The notes below the pieces were generated by a model. That model was not told the DNA's origin. It saw only the letters and a list, made by a program, of their open reading frames with translations, and searched no databases. Shown here piece after piece: positions 1-7,907 of a DNA stretch of 25,649 bases; within the stretch, counting starts at the first letter, position 1; every line of letters begins with the position of its first letter. A program made the translations under genes and the position numbers. The stretch lies in IMG/VR virus record IMGVR_UViG_3300031758_000513, positions 1 through 25,649 of that record; one strand, 5' to 3'. This DNA comes from a virus.

Positions 1-1
1 C

Positions 2-160
2 CTAACATTAGAAGAGATCAAGGAAAGACTTAAGAGATGGGATGAGATAACATTAGTTGAAGAACTAGCGTTAAGGTCTGAGGATATAGTAGAAAGATTT
101 GACGATATAATAGAAGACCAAGCAGACAGATTACAAAACTTAGTTAACTGGGAAGAATAA
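2..160 (+). CDS. Small conserved phage protein, 5' end cut by window
   Basis: An open frame runs from the window edge to TAA at 158-160 and gives the last 52 residues; the start lies outside. The peptide is very acidic and leucine-rich, beginning LTLEEIKERLKRWDE and ending NLVNWEE, with no cysteines and no membrane segment; it should form two or three helices. From memory, short proteins with the pattern LEEIKERL...SEDLVERF...I occur beside DNA-metabolism genes in many podoviruses, but their function is unknown. It ends 5 bases before the ribonucleotide reductase start, and its last codons (GGAAGAA, 151-157) supply that gene's ribosome binding site, so the two are probably co-transcribed and coupled. 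I see no basis for a functional name. Confidence 0.72.
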   Translation, partial: LTLEEIKERLKRWDEITLVEELALRSEDIVERFDDIIEDQADRLQNLVNWEE

Positions 161-165
161 AATAT

Positions 166-2055
166 ATGGATTACTATCAACAGTTTATTGCAAAGAGTCG
201 TTACAGCAGGTTCCTACCTGAGAAGAATCGCCGTGAACACTGGGAAGAATCAGTAGACCGATACTTTACCTTTATGTTTAATCACTTGGAAGAGAAGTAC
301 AAGTTCTCTCCTAACAATGACCTACGCCTAGAACTTATCAGTGCAGTCAAGAACCTGGATGTTATGCCATCCATGAGGGCTATCATGACCGCAGGCAAGG
401 CCCTAGACCGTGACAACACTGCTGGTTATAACTGCAGCTACCTGCCTATCGATGACCCTAAAGCATTCGATGAGGCTATGTACATTCTCCTGTGTGGTAC
501 AGGTGTAGGCTTTTCTGTGGAGCATAAATATGTCGATCAATTACCTGAAGTCCCGGATCAGTTGTTTGATTCTCAGACTACTATTTCGGTTGCGGATTCA
601 AAAGAAGGATGGGCCAAAGCACTACGCCAACTCATCGCTTTACTATATTCTGGGGAAGTTGCAAAATACGATCTTAATAGAATTCGACCTGCAGGAGCCA
701 GACTCAAAACTTTTGGAGGACGTGCCTCTGGTCCCGGACCTTTGGATGAGCTTTTTAAGTTCACTATCGCCAAGTTCAGAGGAGCAGTGGGTAGAAAACT
801 TACATCAATCGAATGTCATGATCTTCTCTGTAAAATCGGGGAAGTTGTTGTTGTCGGTGGAGTACGAAGGAGTGCAATGATCAGTCTGTCTGATCTCGAA
901 GATGACCGTATGAGGAGCGCAAAGAGTGGAAACTGGTGGGAACAAACAGGACATAGAGCACTTGCTAACAACAGCGCAGCTTACATTAATAAGCCAGATA
1001 TTGGACAGTTTCTCCAAGAATGGACAAGCCTTTACAACAGTCACTCTGGAGAGCGAGGAATCTTCTCACGAGAGGCAAGTCAAAGTCAAGCTGCAAAGAA
1101 CGGCAGACGTAATCAGGATTATGACTTCGGAACTAATCCCTGTAGCGAAATCATACTACGACCCTATCAGTTCTGTAACCTCACAGAAGTCGTTGTACGG
1201 GCCGAGGATACCGTTGCAGACTTGGCTAACAAAGTACGCATCGCCACAATCTTAGGCACGTTCCAGAGCACTCTGACACACTTCCCATATCTTCGTAAGA
1301 TTTGGCAGAAGAACACTGAGGAGGAGCGTCTCTTAGGTGTATCATTAACTGGTATCTTAGATAATCCTTGGATGGGGAGGGTCTGTGAAAGCACTACGCA
1401 ATCTCTTGAATACTTACGTGATGTCTCCATTACTACCAACAATGAGTTTGCAACACGCTTGGGAATTCCTGTGTCTGCTGCGATTACTTGTGTCAAACCT
1501 AGCGGCACTGTGTCTCAACTTGTTAATTCTGCCTCTGGTATTCATACTAGACATAGTGAGTATTATGTTCGCCGTGTTCGTGGTGACAAGAAAGATCCAC
1601 TGACTAAGTTCCTCACAGACTCAGGTATTCCTACAGAGGACTGTGTCATGAGACCTGATAGCACTGCTGTGTTTTCTTTCCCAGTGAAAGCACCAGAGTC
1701 TTCTCGTACTCGTGATGATCTGACAGCTATGCAGCACCTTGATCTGTGGCTGATGTACCAGCGTCACTGGTGTGAGCACAAGCCTTCAGTGACTATCTCT
1801 GTTAAGGAAGATGAGTGGATGGACGTAGGAGCTTGGGTGTGGAGGAACTTCGATGAGCTTAGTGGTATCTCATTCCTGCCTTGGGATGGAGGCTCTTATC
1901 GACAAGCACCTTACGAGGAGTGTACTAAAGAGCAGTACGAAGAGCTTCTATCTAAGATGCCTACAGATATCTTGTGGGATAACCTCAAGGAAGAAGATGA
2001 TAATGTCGAAGGCGCACAGACATTAGCGTGTGTCGCAGGTCACTGTGAGATTTGA
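166..2055 (+). CDS. nrdJ: Class II (adenosylcobalamin-dependent) ribonucleotide reductase, monomeric type
   Basis: Reduces ribonucleotides to deoxyribonucleotides for phage DNA synthesis, using a coenzyme-B12 radical, so no separate NrdB subunit is needed. Visible signature residues: C90 in GYNCSYLPI, the N324-P-C326-S-E328 active-site triad, C337 as partner of C90, the phosphate-binding stretch CVKPSGTVSQ, and a C-terminal redox pair C622/C627 (ACVAGHCEI). The 13-residue step from N324 to C337 and the 5-residue step of the C-terminal pair match Lactobacillus leichmannii RtpR (N406/C408/E410/C419 and C731/C736, from memory). At 629 residues it is about 110 shorter than RtpR; about half the loss falls between the first cysteine and NPCSE, where RtpR carries its allosteric region. 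The ATG at 166 has GGAAGAA upstream and follows the previous gene by 5 bases. Family assignment is secure; substrate form (NTP or NDP) is not determined. Confidence 0.95.
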   Translation: MDYYQQFIAKSRYSRFLPEKNRREHWEESVDRYFTFMFNHLEEKYKFSPNNDLRLELISAVKNLDVMPSMRAIMTAGKALDRDNTAGYNCSYLPIDDPKAFDEAMYILLCGTGVGFSVEHKYVDQLPEVPDQLFDSQTTISVADSKEGWAKALRQLIALLYSGEVAKYDLNRIRPAGARLKTFGGRASGPGPLDELFKFTIAKFRGAVGRKLTSIECHDLLCKIGEVVVVGGVRRSAMISLSDLEDDRMRSAKSGNWWEQTGHRALANNSAAYINKPDIGQFLQEWTSLYNSHSGERGIFSREASQSQAAKNGRRNQDYDFGTNPCSEIILRPYQFCNLTEVVVRAEDTVADLANKVRIATILGTFQSTLTHFPYLRKIWQKNTEEERLLGVSLTGILDNPWMGRVCESTTQSLEYLRDVSITTNNEFATRLGIPVSAAITCVKPSGTVSQLVNSASGIHTRHSEYYVRRVRGDKKDPLTKFLTDSGIPTEDCVMRPDSTAVFSFPVKAPESSRTRDDLTAMQHLDLWLMYQRHWCEHKPSVTISVKEDEWMDVGAWVWRNFDELSGISFLPWDGGSYRQAPYEECTKEQYEELLSKMPTDILWDNLKEEDDNVEGAQTLACVAGHCEI

Positions 2056-2056
2056 T

Positions 2057-2182
2057 ATGAATATAGACCTATGTATTATATCTGGACTGATGTTTGGTTT
2101 TGAGTATGTCGAAGTTGTAGATGATGAAGAACGATATATTGTAGTAGACTTTGCGTTCCTACGGATTCTTATCAACTTTTAA
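2057..2182 (+). CDS. 41-residue small phage protein
   Basis: This short frame starts with ATG one base after the reductase stop (TGA T ATG) and ends with TAA at 2180-2182. It encodes MNIDLCIISGLMFGFEYV, an acidic middle (EVVDDEERY), and IVVDFAFLRILINF. The hydrophobic-acidic-hydrophobic pattern with SGLMFGFE and VVD...RILI resembles small unnamed proteins I recall from other podoviruses, often in this kind of position; this is memory, not a search. Coupling to the reductase stop supports translation. Its last 24 bases overlap the 3' end of the lysozyme gene on the other strand, so the two convergent transcripts must overlap. Function is unknown; either hydrophobic end could lie against a membrane, but neither is long enough to be a clear transmembrane helix. 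Confidence 0.6.
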   Translation: MNIDLCIISGLMFGFEYVEVVDDEERYIVVDFAFLRILINF

Positions 2183-2650
2183 ATAGAGTGTGCTTTCATC
2201 CTTCCTGCGCTTAACAAGGCCGGGAAGGACTTTTCCCCCAGCTTTCGTCCACTGCATGAAAGCTTCTGCAGCCCCTTCAAACTCACCCCTGTTATGCTTC
2301 TGTCTTATTGTGCTACGCTGGAGGTTACCCAGTCCCACATTAAAAGCAAAGCTGACGAGTGCATCAAACCTAGACTGAGTAAGATTAGTAGGACACAGTC
2401 GTAGTACACCTCTCTCAAACGTGAGGAGATCCTTGGCGAGTATGTCATCAACCTCTGCCATAGGCAAGACTCTGTCCCACCCACTGGGTATTGCGAGGTT
2501 TTTACGCTCCTCAAATGGAACCCTTATATGGTTGGGGTCTATGACATGACCAACGCCCACTGTCCACAGCAAAGCTGGACACCTGTAACTGCGTGTCCTT
2601 ACCCCTTCGTGGTGCTTGATCATCTCGATGCATTCTTTGGATACTTTCAT
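2159..2650 (-). CDS. GH24 lysozyme (T4/P21-type endolysin)
   Basis: Muramidase that cuts the host peptidoglycan at lysis. The 163-residue length fits a single-domain glycoside hydrolase family 24 enzyme. The catalytic triad follows the E-8aa-(D/C)-5aa-T spacing exactly: E15 (HHEG), C24 and T30 (WTVGVGH). Cysteine at the second position is seen in some family members where T4 lysozyme has D20. The conserved helical part FDALVSFAFNVG and the C-terminal GLVKRRKDE are also present. No signal peptide or SAR-type hydrophobic N-terminus is visible, so it should stay in the cytoplasm and need a holin. The start ATG overlaps the holin stop (ATGA). It is the last gene of the - strand late block, and its 3' end overlaps a small + strand gene. 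Confidence 0.93.
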   Translation of the reverse strand: MKVSKECIEMIKHHEGVRTRSYRCPALLWTVGVGHVIDPNHIRVPFEERKNLAIPSGWDRVLPMAEVDDILAKDLLTFERGVLRLCPTNLTQSRFDALVSFAFNVGLGNLQRSTIRQKHNRGEFEGAAEAFMQWTKAGGKVLPGLVKRRKDESTLYLKVDKNP

Positions 2651-3132
2651 TTCTTATTGAAAGACTGTGACCCAAACCAGAAGGCTATGATAGACGAGAA
2701 GATTATGGCTGAGTCCTCATCCCAGAGCAGGTTCAGCGCCTCATCAAATGGGACGTTCTGCTTCCAAGCGTAGAAGAACCCAAACACATTTACCATTACC
2801 AGCATAAAGAACATACCGTAGGTAATGACTGGTCTGACGCTAGCTCTAAGGTTTATGACCCACTTACTGGCTCCCTGTCCTATGGCTATATCGTGGGCAT
2901 AAAGGGCTTCCTTCTCCTGAACTGCAGCCTGCATTGCAATTTGGTCAGTCCTAATCTCCTCCACCCTAGCCTGAGCTAGGAACCCCTTCTCTGCCATCTC
3001 CAATTCCCTAGCCATCTGCAATTTAGCCAGCTCTAATTCGTGTTTTTTATCAGACTTATCTTGGAAAAAGTCTAGGAACTTAGGGAGACCACCAGCCAAG
3101 AAGGAGACAAGGGTAGAAAATAGGGTAATCAT
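2647..3132 (-). CDS. Holin-like membrane protein (three hydrophobic segments)
   Basis: A 161-residue protein with hydrophobic stretches at about residues 3-21, 103-122 and 141-155, separated by a long charged, probably coiled-coil part at 24-80 rich in K, E and Q. The end, IIAFWFGSQSFNKK, resembles the three-TM holin family linked to gene-transfer-agent release (GTA_holin_3TM), by memory of the family pattern. The role would be to make the inner-membrane lesion that frees the lysozyme. The best support is context: the stop overlaps the lysozyme ATG by 4 bases. AAGGA lies 6 bases before the ATG. The family assignment is an inference; the membrane segments are seen directly. Confidence 0.78.
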   Translation of the reverse strand: MITLFSTLVSFLAGGLPKFLDFFQDKSDKKHELELAKLQMARELEMAEKGFLAQARVEEIRTDQIAMQAAVQEKEALYAHDIAIGQGASKWVINLRASVRPVITYGMFFMLVMVNVFGFFYAWKQNVPFDEALNLLWDEDSAIIFSSIIAFWFGSQSFNKK

Positions 3133-3141
3133 AGACGGTCC

Positions 3142-3579
3142 TTAAGGTTTATAGCCAAGCACATAGAAAAAACTAACTAATATAAAAGCCGTTAGGAAGC
3201 AGTACCACTTGAGCATCGCTAGCTTGCTGAGGTCTCTGCCATACTCGTCAGTCAGATCCTTGGTGTCTTTCAAGATTCTGTCCTTGATTACCATGATCTC
3301 CTCCCAAGCTGCTGGTCCATGCTTAGAGATGATATCTTGTTTGAGTTCTTCTTCTATCTTTTTAATCTCGTAGACTCCCCGCCATTCTTCTACTGCTGAG
3401 AAGACAGATGTATCTGATGGTCTTTGCTTTTGTTTACGCCTGAATGAAGCTCTGGCCTGAAGGTCAGCTTTGCCTAGGTCTTGTATGTCCTTAGTAACTG
3501 ATTCTAGTTCTTTCCCTACCGCCAGTGCTTCACGAATACCAGCTACTGCTGCCTTAGCAGCCCCGGTAACTTCGCTCAT
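3142..3579 (-). CDS. Hypothetical protein with a single C-terminal membrane anchor
   Basis: A 145-residue protein. Residues 1-120 are hydrophilic and largely helical, with charge-rich stretches typical of coiled coil (KKIEEELKQDI, KDRILKDTKDL) and a basic patch RRKQKQR near residue 50. One clear membrane helix lies at about 123-142 (YCFLTAFILVSFFYVLGYKP), leaving only three residues after it. No lipobox or signal peptide is present. A strong ribosome binding site (GGAGGA) sits 5 bases before the ATG, inside the last codons of the upstream ejection-protein gene. It lies between the ejection and lysis genes, so it could be a lysis helper or a membrane-seated virion protein. Classical Rz spanins have the anchor at the N-terminus, so the topology does not fit simply. 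I do not recognise the family. Confidence 0.75.
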   Translation of the reverse strand: MSEVTGAAKAAVAGIREALAVGKELESVTKDIQDLGKADLQARASFRRKQKQRPSDTSVFSAVEEWRGVYEIKKIEEELKQDIISKHGPAAWEEIMVIKDRILKDTKDLTDEYGRDLSKLAMLKWYCFLTAFILVSFFYVLGYKP

Positions 3580-3580
3580 G

Positions 3581-5473
3581 TTAGTCCTCCAAGTCTTCTT
3601 CGGTTGCCCTTACTCCTCGTTTCTTCAAGACTTGTCTGCGGAACTCAGTAGCGAACTCAGGATCTGAAGACATCTTTTCACCAAACATAATGTTAGTAGC
3701 GGCTAGTCTACCACGCTCTGCTACTCGTTTCATGATAAATCTTTTTTGTTCTTTGGTATAGTTATTAAACTCAGGACTTTCAACTATTGGTGTTAGTAGT
3801 TCATTAATCATTTGACCTGATAACTTTGAGTAACGCTCATATGTTGTAGCATCTAGCTCTACACCACGAATTTTCTTCTCTGGTCTAGTGTATGTAAAGC
3901 CCACATCATCAATGGCTTTCTGTAATGGGGTCTGTGTTGCTTCTTTAGTAGCAAGACCGAATGTACCCATGAGTCCATATGCAGGATTCTCTCGTGCTTC
4001 TCCTACGATATCATACTTAACAGGAAGAGTAGTTCTTAATCCGGGTAATCTGTTTTGCAAGGCATCACTAAAACTATTGATCTCTCGCATGACAGGGTCT
4101 GCACCTCTAGCAAATTGAGCTACTGCACCCGGAACCAACACGCTTGCAAAGCTGTTGAGGTACGAACCACCATATCTCTCAGGGTCATGGACAGCTTGTA
4201 AGAATCCAGTGATACCTTCGAGGAATGTTTTAGAAGTTAAGTTCTTTGTGATTGCCAGCACAGCATCTACTGCTAGCTTTTCAGACTTCTTTTCTGGATC
4301 TGGTAAACGAAGGTAGTCAATCATAGTTTCTACCCCGTCAGCAGTAATACCCAAGACAGTAGCCAAAGGCTCAATGCGTGAATAAGAATACCAACGATCA
4401 CCAATCTTCATAGAGTATTCAGGAATACCTGCAGCAATCATCGCCTCTCTACGCCCCGGATCTTTAGGATAACTACCAGTTAAGTTACCATCCATTACAG
4501 ACTTGGCAGTCATCAATCCTAGCCCAGCACCTAACAGCATACGTGCTGCTGCCTCGTCCTTCTTGCCTTTGAATTGTTTCATTGCAAGACTGACTGGAGT
4601 ATAGGATAGAGCATCCTTTAGAATATTAATAGGTGTCTTAATGAATGGAGCAATAAATACAAGCTCAGGCACTTTGGCCTTGGCACGTATCATCATGTTA
4701 CCAAGCTCACCCAAGTCTTGCTGGAAGGTTTGAATCTTAGCAAAGTTAATAAGCTCGTCAGCTAGGTCAGGAGATACCTTCTTTAGTTCTTCCTGCCATG
4801 CACGAGTAGCTCCTACCTTGGTTGGATCAGAGATATCTATAGTACGAATAGAATCGTATAGTTCATCTCTGGTCTTACCATTAAGTTTACCTTCAGGAAC
4901 GCTGCGAGATATGCGATATGCTTTAGCATTAAGCTGCATCCTACGGAAGATAGCTTTAGAGAACTCGTCCACTGCAACAGCAGCTTTAGTAGGTACTGTA
5001 ACAATAGGAGCTATAGCCTTTTCAATAGGACCAGAAGATATAGATTTACCAAATGCTGTTGACGTATCAACCAGAGTCTTATCTAAAGGCATACCTTCGA
5101 TGTAACCAGCTTTTAAAAAGCCTATACCTTCTGCCAAGCCATCAAAGAAACCACGCATCATAGCAGTAGTCTCTCCAAGTTTAACCTTGTTCCCCGGCAT
5201 CAGTCCAAGCAACGCACGCTCAGCAATAAGGAAAGGAGCTTTAACAAGTGTAGAGTATAAGTTTACTAGCGGCGTTCCAATAGCTGAGATAAATGAGTTG
5301 ACTACAATCTCAGACATACGCTGACGAAAGCCGGGAGATGTGGCAACCTCTTTAGTTGCCTTAGCTTTCATTGCTGTTTTTGCGCCCTCATCAATAGCTA
5401 GTCCATCTATTGCACGAATCCCATCAAAGTATGCATCAATAGCTTTCTTGCAAGCGTCTTGGTTTTTTAACAC
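3581..5473 (-). CDS. Polyvalent internal (ejection) virion protein, C-terminal half
   Basis: A 630-residue protein with features I recall from the C-terminal parts of large polyvalent phage virion proteins: PFIKTP at 276-281, YPKDPGRREAM at 335-345 and KIGDRWYSYSRIEP at 356-369. Hydrophobic stretches lie near residues 56-92 and 311-325. Such proteins are packed in the capsid and enter the cell with the DNA; that role is inferred. The start is GTG at 5471-5473, with GGAGGA 5 bases upstream, overlapping the stop of the preceding 538-residue gene by 7 bases. In related phages I believe these two gene products form one long polypeptide, so this may be a naturally split gene. It is separately translatable here. 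Confidence 0.82.
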   Translation of the reverse strand: MLKNQDACKKAIDAYFDGIRAIDGLAIDEGAKTAMKAKATKEVATSPGFRQRMSEIVVNSFISAIGTPLVNLYSTLVKAPFLIAERALLGLMPGNKVKLGETTAMMRGFFDGLAEGIGFLKAGYIEGMPLDKTLVDTSTAFGKSISSGPIEKAIAPIVTVPTKAAVAVDEFSKAIFRRMQLNAKAYRISRSVPEGKLNGKTRDELYDSIRTIDISDPTKVGATRAWQEELKKVSPDLADELINFAKIQTFQQDLGELGNMMIRAKAKVPELVFIAPFIKTPINILKDALSYTPVSLAMKQFKGKKDEAAARMLLGAGLGLMTAKSVMDGNLTGSYPKDPGRREAMIAAGIPEYSMKIGDRWYSYSRIEPLATVLGITADGVETMIDYLRLPDPEKKSEKLAVDAVLAITKNLTSKTFLEGITGFLQAVHDPERYGGSYLNSFASVLVPGAVAQFARGADPVMREINSFSDALQNRLPGLRTTLPVKYDIVGEARENPAYGLMGTFGLATKEATQTPLQKAIDDVGFTYTRPEKKIRGVELDATTYERYSKLSGQMINELLTPIVESPEFNNYTKEQKRFIMKRVAERGRLAATNIMFGEKMSSDPEFATEFRRQVLKKRGVRATEEDLED

Positions 5474-7083
5474 TTAAGTCCTCCAAGATACGGTGGTAAC
5501 GTACCGTTTGAATTTATAATTTTCTTAACCTGTTTAGTATATGCCAGAGCACGTCCTAGATTACTGATGTTGCCATCAAGTGAGGATGATAAGGCATTGA
5601 CAGTAGCAAACCGTTGAGCAATGTAAGCGTACATCTCTTCGTTATTCTGCTCTTTAGCTAGCCTAGCTACATCTTTTAACTGGTCAAGTTGGTTTAGTTC
5701 TGATGCAAGTGCTTTGGAAATCTTAGATGTAAGCTCCGCACCTAACACCTCTTCTTGCTTACGGTTAACAAAGGCAGAGACAACAGTCTCATAAGGAACT
5801 GACTCTCCTTTAATCTCTACCTGCTCCCAAGTCTTTGCTGCTTTCTCTCTGTTAAACCTACCAAAGGTTGGTCCAATAAGTTGAGATAAAGCATCAGTCA
5901 TTTTCTCATCTCTTGATAGAGCAGTCTTAAGATTCTGTCCCTTGAATGGATTCTCAGGAGCAATCATCTTAGCAAACTGAGTAGGAGACAGAGGATAGTT
6001 ACGAATAGGATCAGTTAAGAAGTCTCTGTAATCTCCAGTCTTCTCTGCTTTTAAGTATGAACTAGACTCAGCAAACGCATCGTCAGTAACCTTTGCACTT
6101 TGGATTGAAGCTTTCTGGTCAAAGTCTGCCTTTATTAAAGCAGCCTGTTGCTGTGCCACCGTATCTGGTGGTTCTTTTGCACCACGAAATAGTGCAGCAG
6201 CTTGTGGATTAGTAGATTCTAAAGCATCAGCTACTTCATCAAATGCTTTATTAGGTAGCAAATCTACGTCTTCATAGCGAGACAGAACCTTATCTACGAT
6301 AGACTGGTCTGCATCAGGTAGCTTAGACAGAAGGGTAGCAGGCTGTTCTGCTGGTGTAAGCGGAGGAAGTTCTGCCTCAATCTCTTCTCTAGTCTTTGTG
6401 ACAGGAGGAGCATCACCCTCCATCTTAGCAGCAGCTTCATCAGCCTTACGAGCAAACCTACCAGCCAGTGCGCCAAGACCAGCACCAAAGACAGCCCCAC
6501 CACCTGCACCAAAGGCTATGTTACGAAGACGAGAATCACCAAACTCTTCGTACACTGGTTCAATTGCTGCTTGAGCACCACCTAATGCGCCTAACTGAGT
6601 AGCACCTTGCAGTGCTGTCTTAGCTGAAAAGGCAACTAAGTTTGTAGGATCGCCTGCAATAGCACCAGCTAAGTAACCACCGATAGCAGTTACTGGTCTT
6701 TGCTCAAGCATTGCTCTGTATTCTTGCTCTCTCTCAAAGTCTGTTAGTTGTCGCTGACCCGGAGTAGCAAGGCTAGTTGTTTCAGGAGATACTGGAGAAC
6801 CCAGCATACCAGTTAAAGGATCAACGTAACCTTCTGGTGTAATACCAGTCTGCTCAGTAGCTCCTACATCAATACCTGCTTTACGTAGTACGTCAGCACC
6901 ACCACGAATAAACCCAGTAGCACCACGCTCAGCACCACGAGCAAAAGTTTCTCCAGCGCCGAACTCTTCTCCAGCTAATAGCTTTAATGCTGGGAGAGAT
7001 ACGGCCTCAAGATTACCTTCTGATAGTGCTCGTAAGTCAGATATAGATAGAGATTTTAAAACAGATTGATTTATCTCAGCCAT
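5467..7083 (-). CDS. Internal (ejection-type) virion protein, N-terminal half of polyvalent protein
   Basis: A 538-residue protein. Residues 1-130 are mixed and end in a charged helix (FEREQEYRAMLEQ). Residues 132-210 form a long Gly/Ala-rich hydrophobic region (AGAIAGDPTN, AAIEPVYEEFGDSRLRN, GAGGGAVFGAGLGALAG) of the kind seen in proteins that insert into host membranes during DNA ejection. The remainder is helical and charged and ends GRALAYTKQVKKIINSNG, then LGGLKC. The ATG overlaps the previous gene's TAA (TAATG). The stop overlaps the start of the 630-residue gene. Length and content suggest it is the front part of a polyvalent protein that continues there. Function as ejection or channel protein is inferred from position and composition, with no enzymatic motif seen. 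Confidence 0.82.
   Translation of the reverse strand: MAEINQSVLKSLSISDLRALSEGNLEAVSLPALKLLAGEEFGAGETFARGAERGATGFIRGGADVLRKAGIDVGATEQTGITPEGYVDPLTGMLGSPVSPETTSLATPGQRQLTDFEREQEYRAMLEQRPVTAIGGYLAGAIAGDPTNLVAFSAKTALQGATQLGALGGAQAAIEPVYEEFGDSRLRNIAFGAGGGAVFGAGLGALAGRFARKADEAAAKMEGDAPPVTKTREEIEAELPPLTPAEQPATLLSKLPDADQSIVDKVLSRYEDVDLLPNKAFDEVADALESTNPQAAALFRGAKEPPDTVAQQQAALIKADFDQKASIQSAKVTDDAFAESSSYLKAEKTGDYRDFLTDPIRNYPLSPTQFAKMIAPENPFKGQNLKTALSRDEKMTDALSQLIGPTFGRFNREKAAKTWEQVEIKGESVPYETVVSAFVNRKQEEVLGAELTSKISKALASELNQLDQLKDVARLAKEQNNEEMYAYIAQRFATVNALSSSLDGNISNLGRALAYTKQVKKIINSNGTLPPYLGGLKC
5479..5484 (-). promoter_or_regulatory. Strong ribosome binding site for the GTG start at 5473
   Basis: On the - strand GGAGGA lies 5 bases before GTG. 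It falls inside the last codons of the 538-residue gene (CTT GGA GGA CTT AAG TGT TAA). This site decides that the 630-residue frame is started afresh and is not reached only by frameshifting. The gene starting at 3579 has nearly the same arrangement (TTGGAGGACTAAC before ATG). Confidence 0.75.
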
Positions 7084-7895
7084 TATTTATTCTTTAAACG
7101 CCTGTCAAGTTCTTGTTGATAGATGTTAGGCACAGCGCCTCCACCACCAGTTCCTTGAGGAGCAGCACCAGCACCTGCACTTTGAGCACCAAACGTCTCA
7201 CGGCGAATCTCATTTCCATTACGATCAAGAATAATGTATCCAGTAGTAAAGCCAGTACGTGGGTCAACAATAGGCTGACGCACTACTCCACCTGCTGCAG
7301 CCTGTGCTGCTGCATAGTCTGCTTTAGTTTCAAATGCTCCATGTGTTGCTTTCTTATAAGGATCTAAAGAAACTACACCCTCATCATCAACTTTTTGCAC
7401 GTACAACCTACCTTCTCTTTCAATAATTGCATCACCTTTCTTGGTTACAAAGTTAGTTAGATTACCTTGTGTAGCTTTTGCTTCTTTTATTCTTACATCT
7501 TTTTCTTGTACGCCTACTTGACGCTCTTTTATAGAAAGTTCTTTAGCCTGTGTTCTTGCCTGTGCTGCTTGCTTTAGAGCTTCAGGAGCTAAGTCGCCAT
7601 AACCACCTTGTTGTAAAGCAGCAGCTACTGATTCATAATATGTTGCAGGATTCTGAGGATCAAAAGGAACACTACTTAAGATACGCTGTACTTCTGAAAC
7701 CCTACGAAGACCAGCATCGCCAGTGTCCATAAAGCCACGTCCAGAAGCTACATTACCAATGCCTCTACCAAGCAAAGCACCAATAGCACCTGCAGCACCT
7801 CCAGTAGGATTAAGCCGTTGCATCTCCTGCTGAGCCATCTGTCTACGCAGATACTCTGGATCACTCTGTAATATTTGTTGTGATGACATTCCCAT
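7083..7895 (-). CDS. Probable internal virion / structural protein
   Basis: A 270-residue protein without a family I can name. Residues 1-60 contain a Gln-rich helix (RRQMAQQEMQRLN) followed by a Gly/Ala-rich hydrophobic patch (GGAAGAIGALLGRGIG). Residues 110-140 form a charged coiled coil (LSIKERQVGVQEKDVRIKEAKA). Residues 190-240 look like beta structure (GFTTGYIILDRNGNEIRRE), and a Gly-rich linker precedes a short basic tail. AGGAG lies 5 bases before the ATG at 7893-7895; a second in-frame ATG two codons later is less well placed. Its stop overlaps the next start (TAATG). Its place in a run of four ejection-type genes suggests a capsid-internal protein comparable in position to T7 gp14-16 or P22 gp7/16/20; this is context only. 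Confidence 0.72.
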   Translation of the reverse strand: MGMSSQQILQSDPEYLRRQMAQQEMQRLNPTGGAAGAIGALLGRGIGNVASGRGFMDTGDAGLRRVSEVQRILSSVPFDPQNPATYYESVAAALQQGGYGDLAPEALKQAAQARTQAKELSIKERQVGVQEKDVRIKEAKATQGNLTNFVTKKGDAIIEREGRLYVQKVDDEGVVSLDPYKKATHGAFETKADYAAAQAAAGGVVRQPIVDPRTGFTTGYIILDRNGNEIRRETFGAQSAGAGAAPQGTGGGGAVPNIYQQELDRRLKNK

Positions 7896-7907
7896 ATCTT
7901 CTCCTAA

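Noticed and set aside
530-880. 116-residue + strand ORF inside the ribonucleotide reductase
   Set aside because: It overlaps conserved reductase sequence in another frame and resembles nothing; shadow ORF.
2057-2200. A bidirectional terminator between the convergent arms
   Set aside because: I looked for GC-rich hairpins with T-runs on both strands and saw none.
5460-5473. A AAA AAC slippery heptamer at the junction of the two ejection genes
   Set aside because: The heptamer lies after the TAA of the upstream frame, so it cannot link the two proteins; a strong GGAGGA-GTG start explains the second gene.
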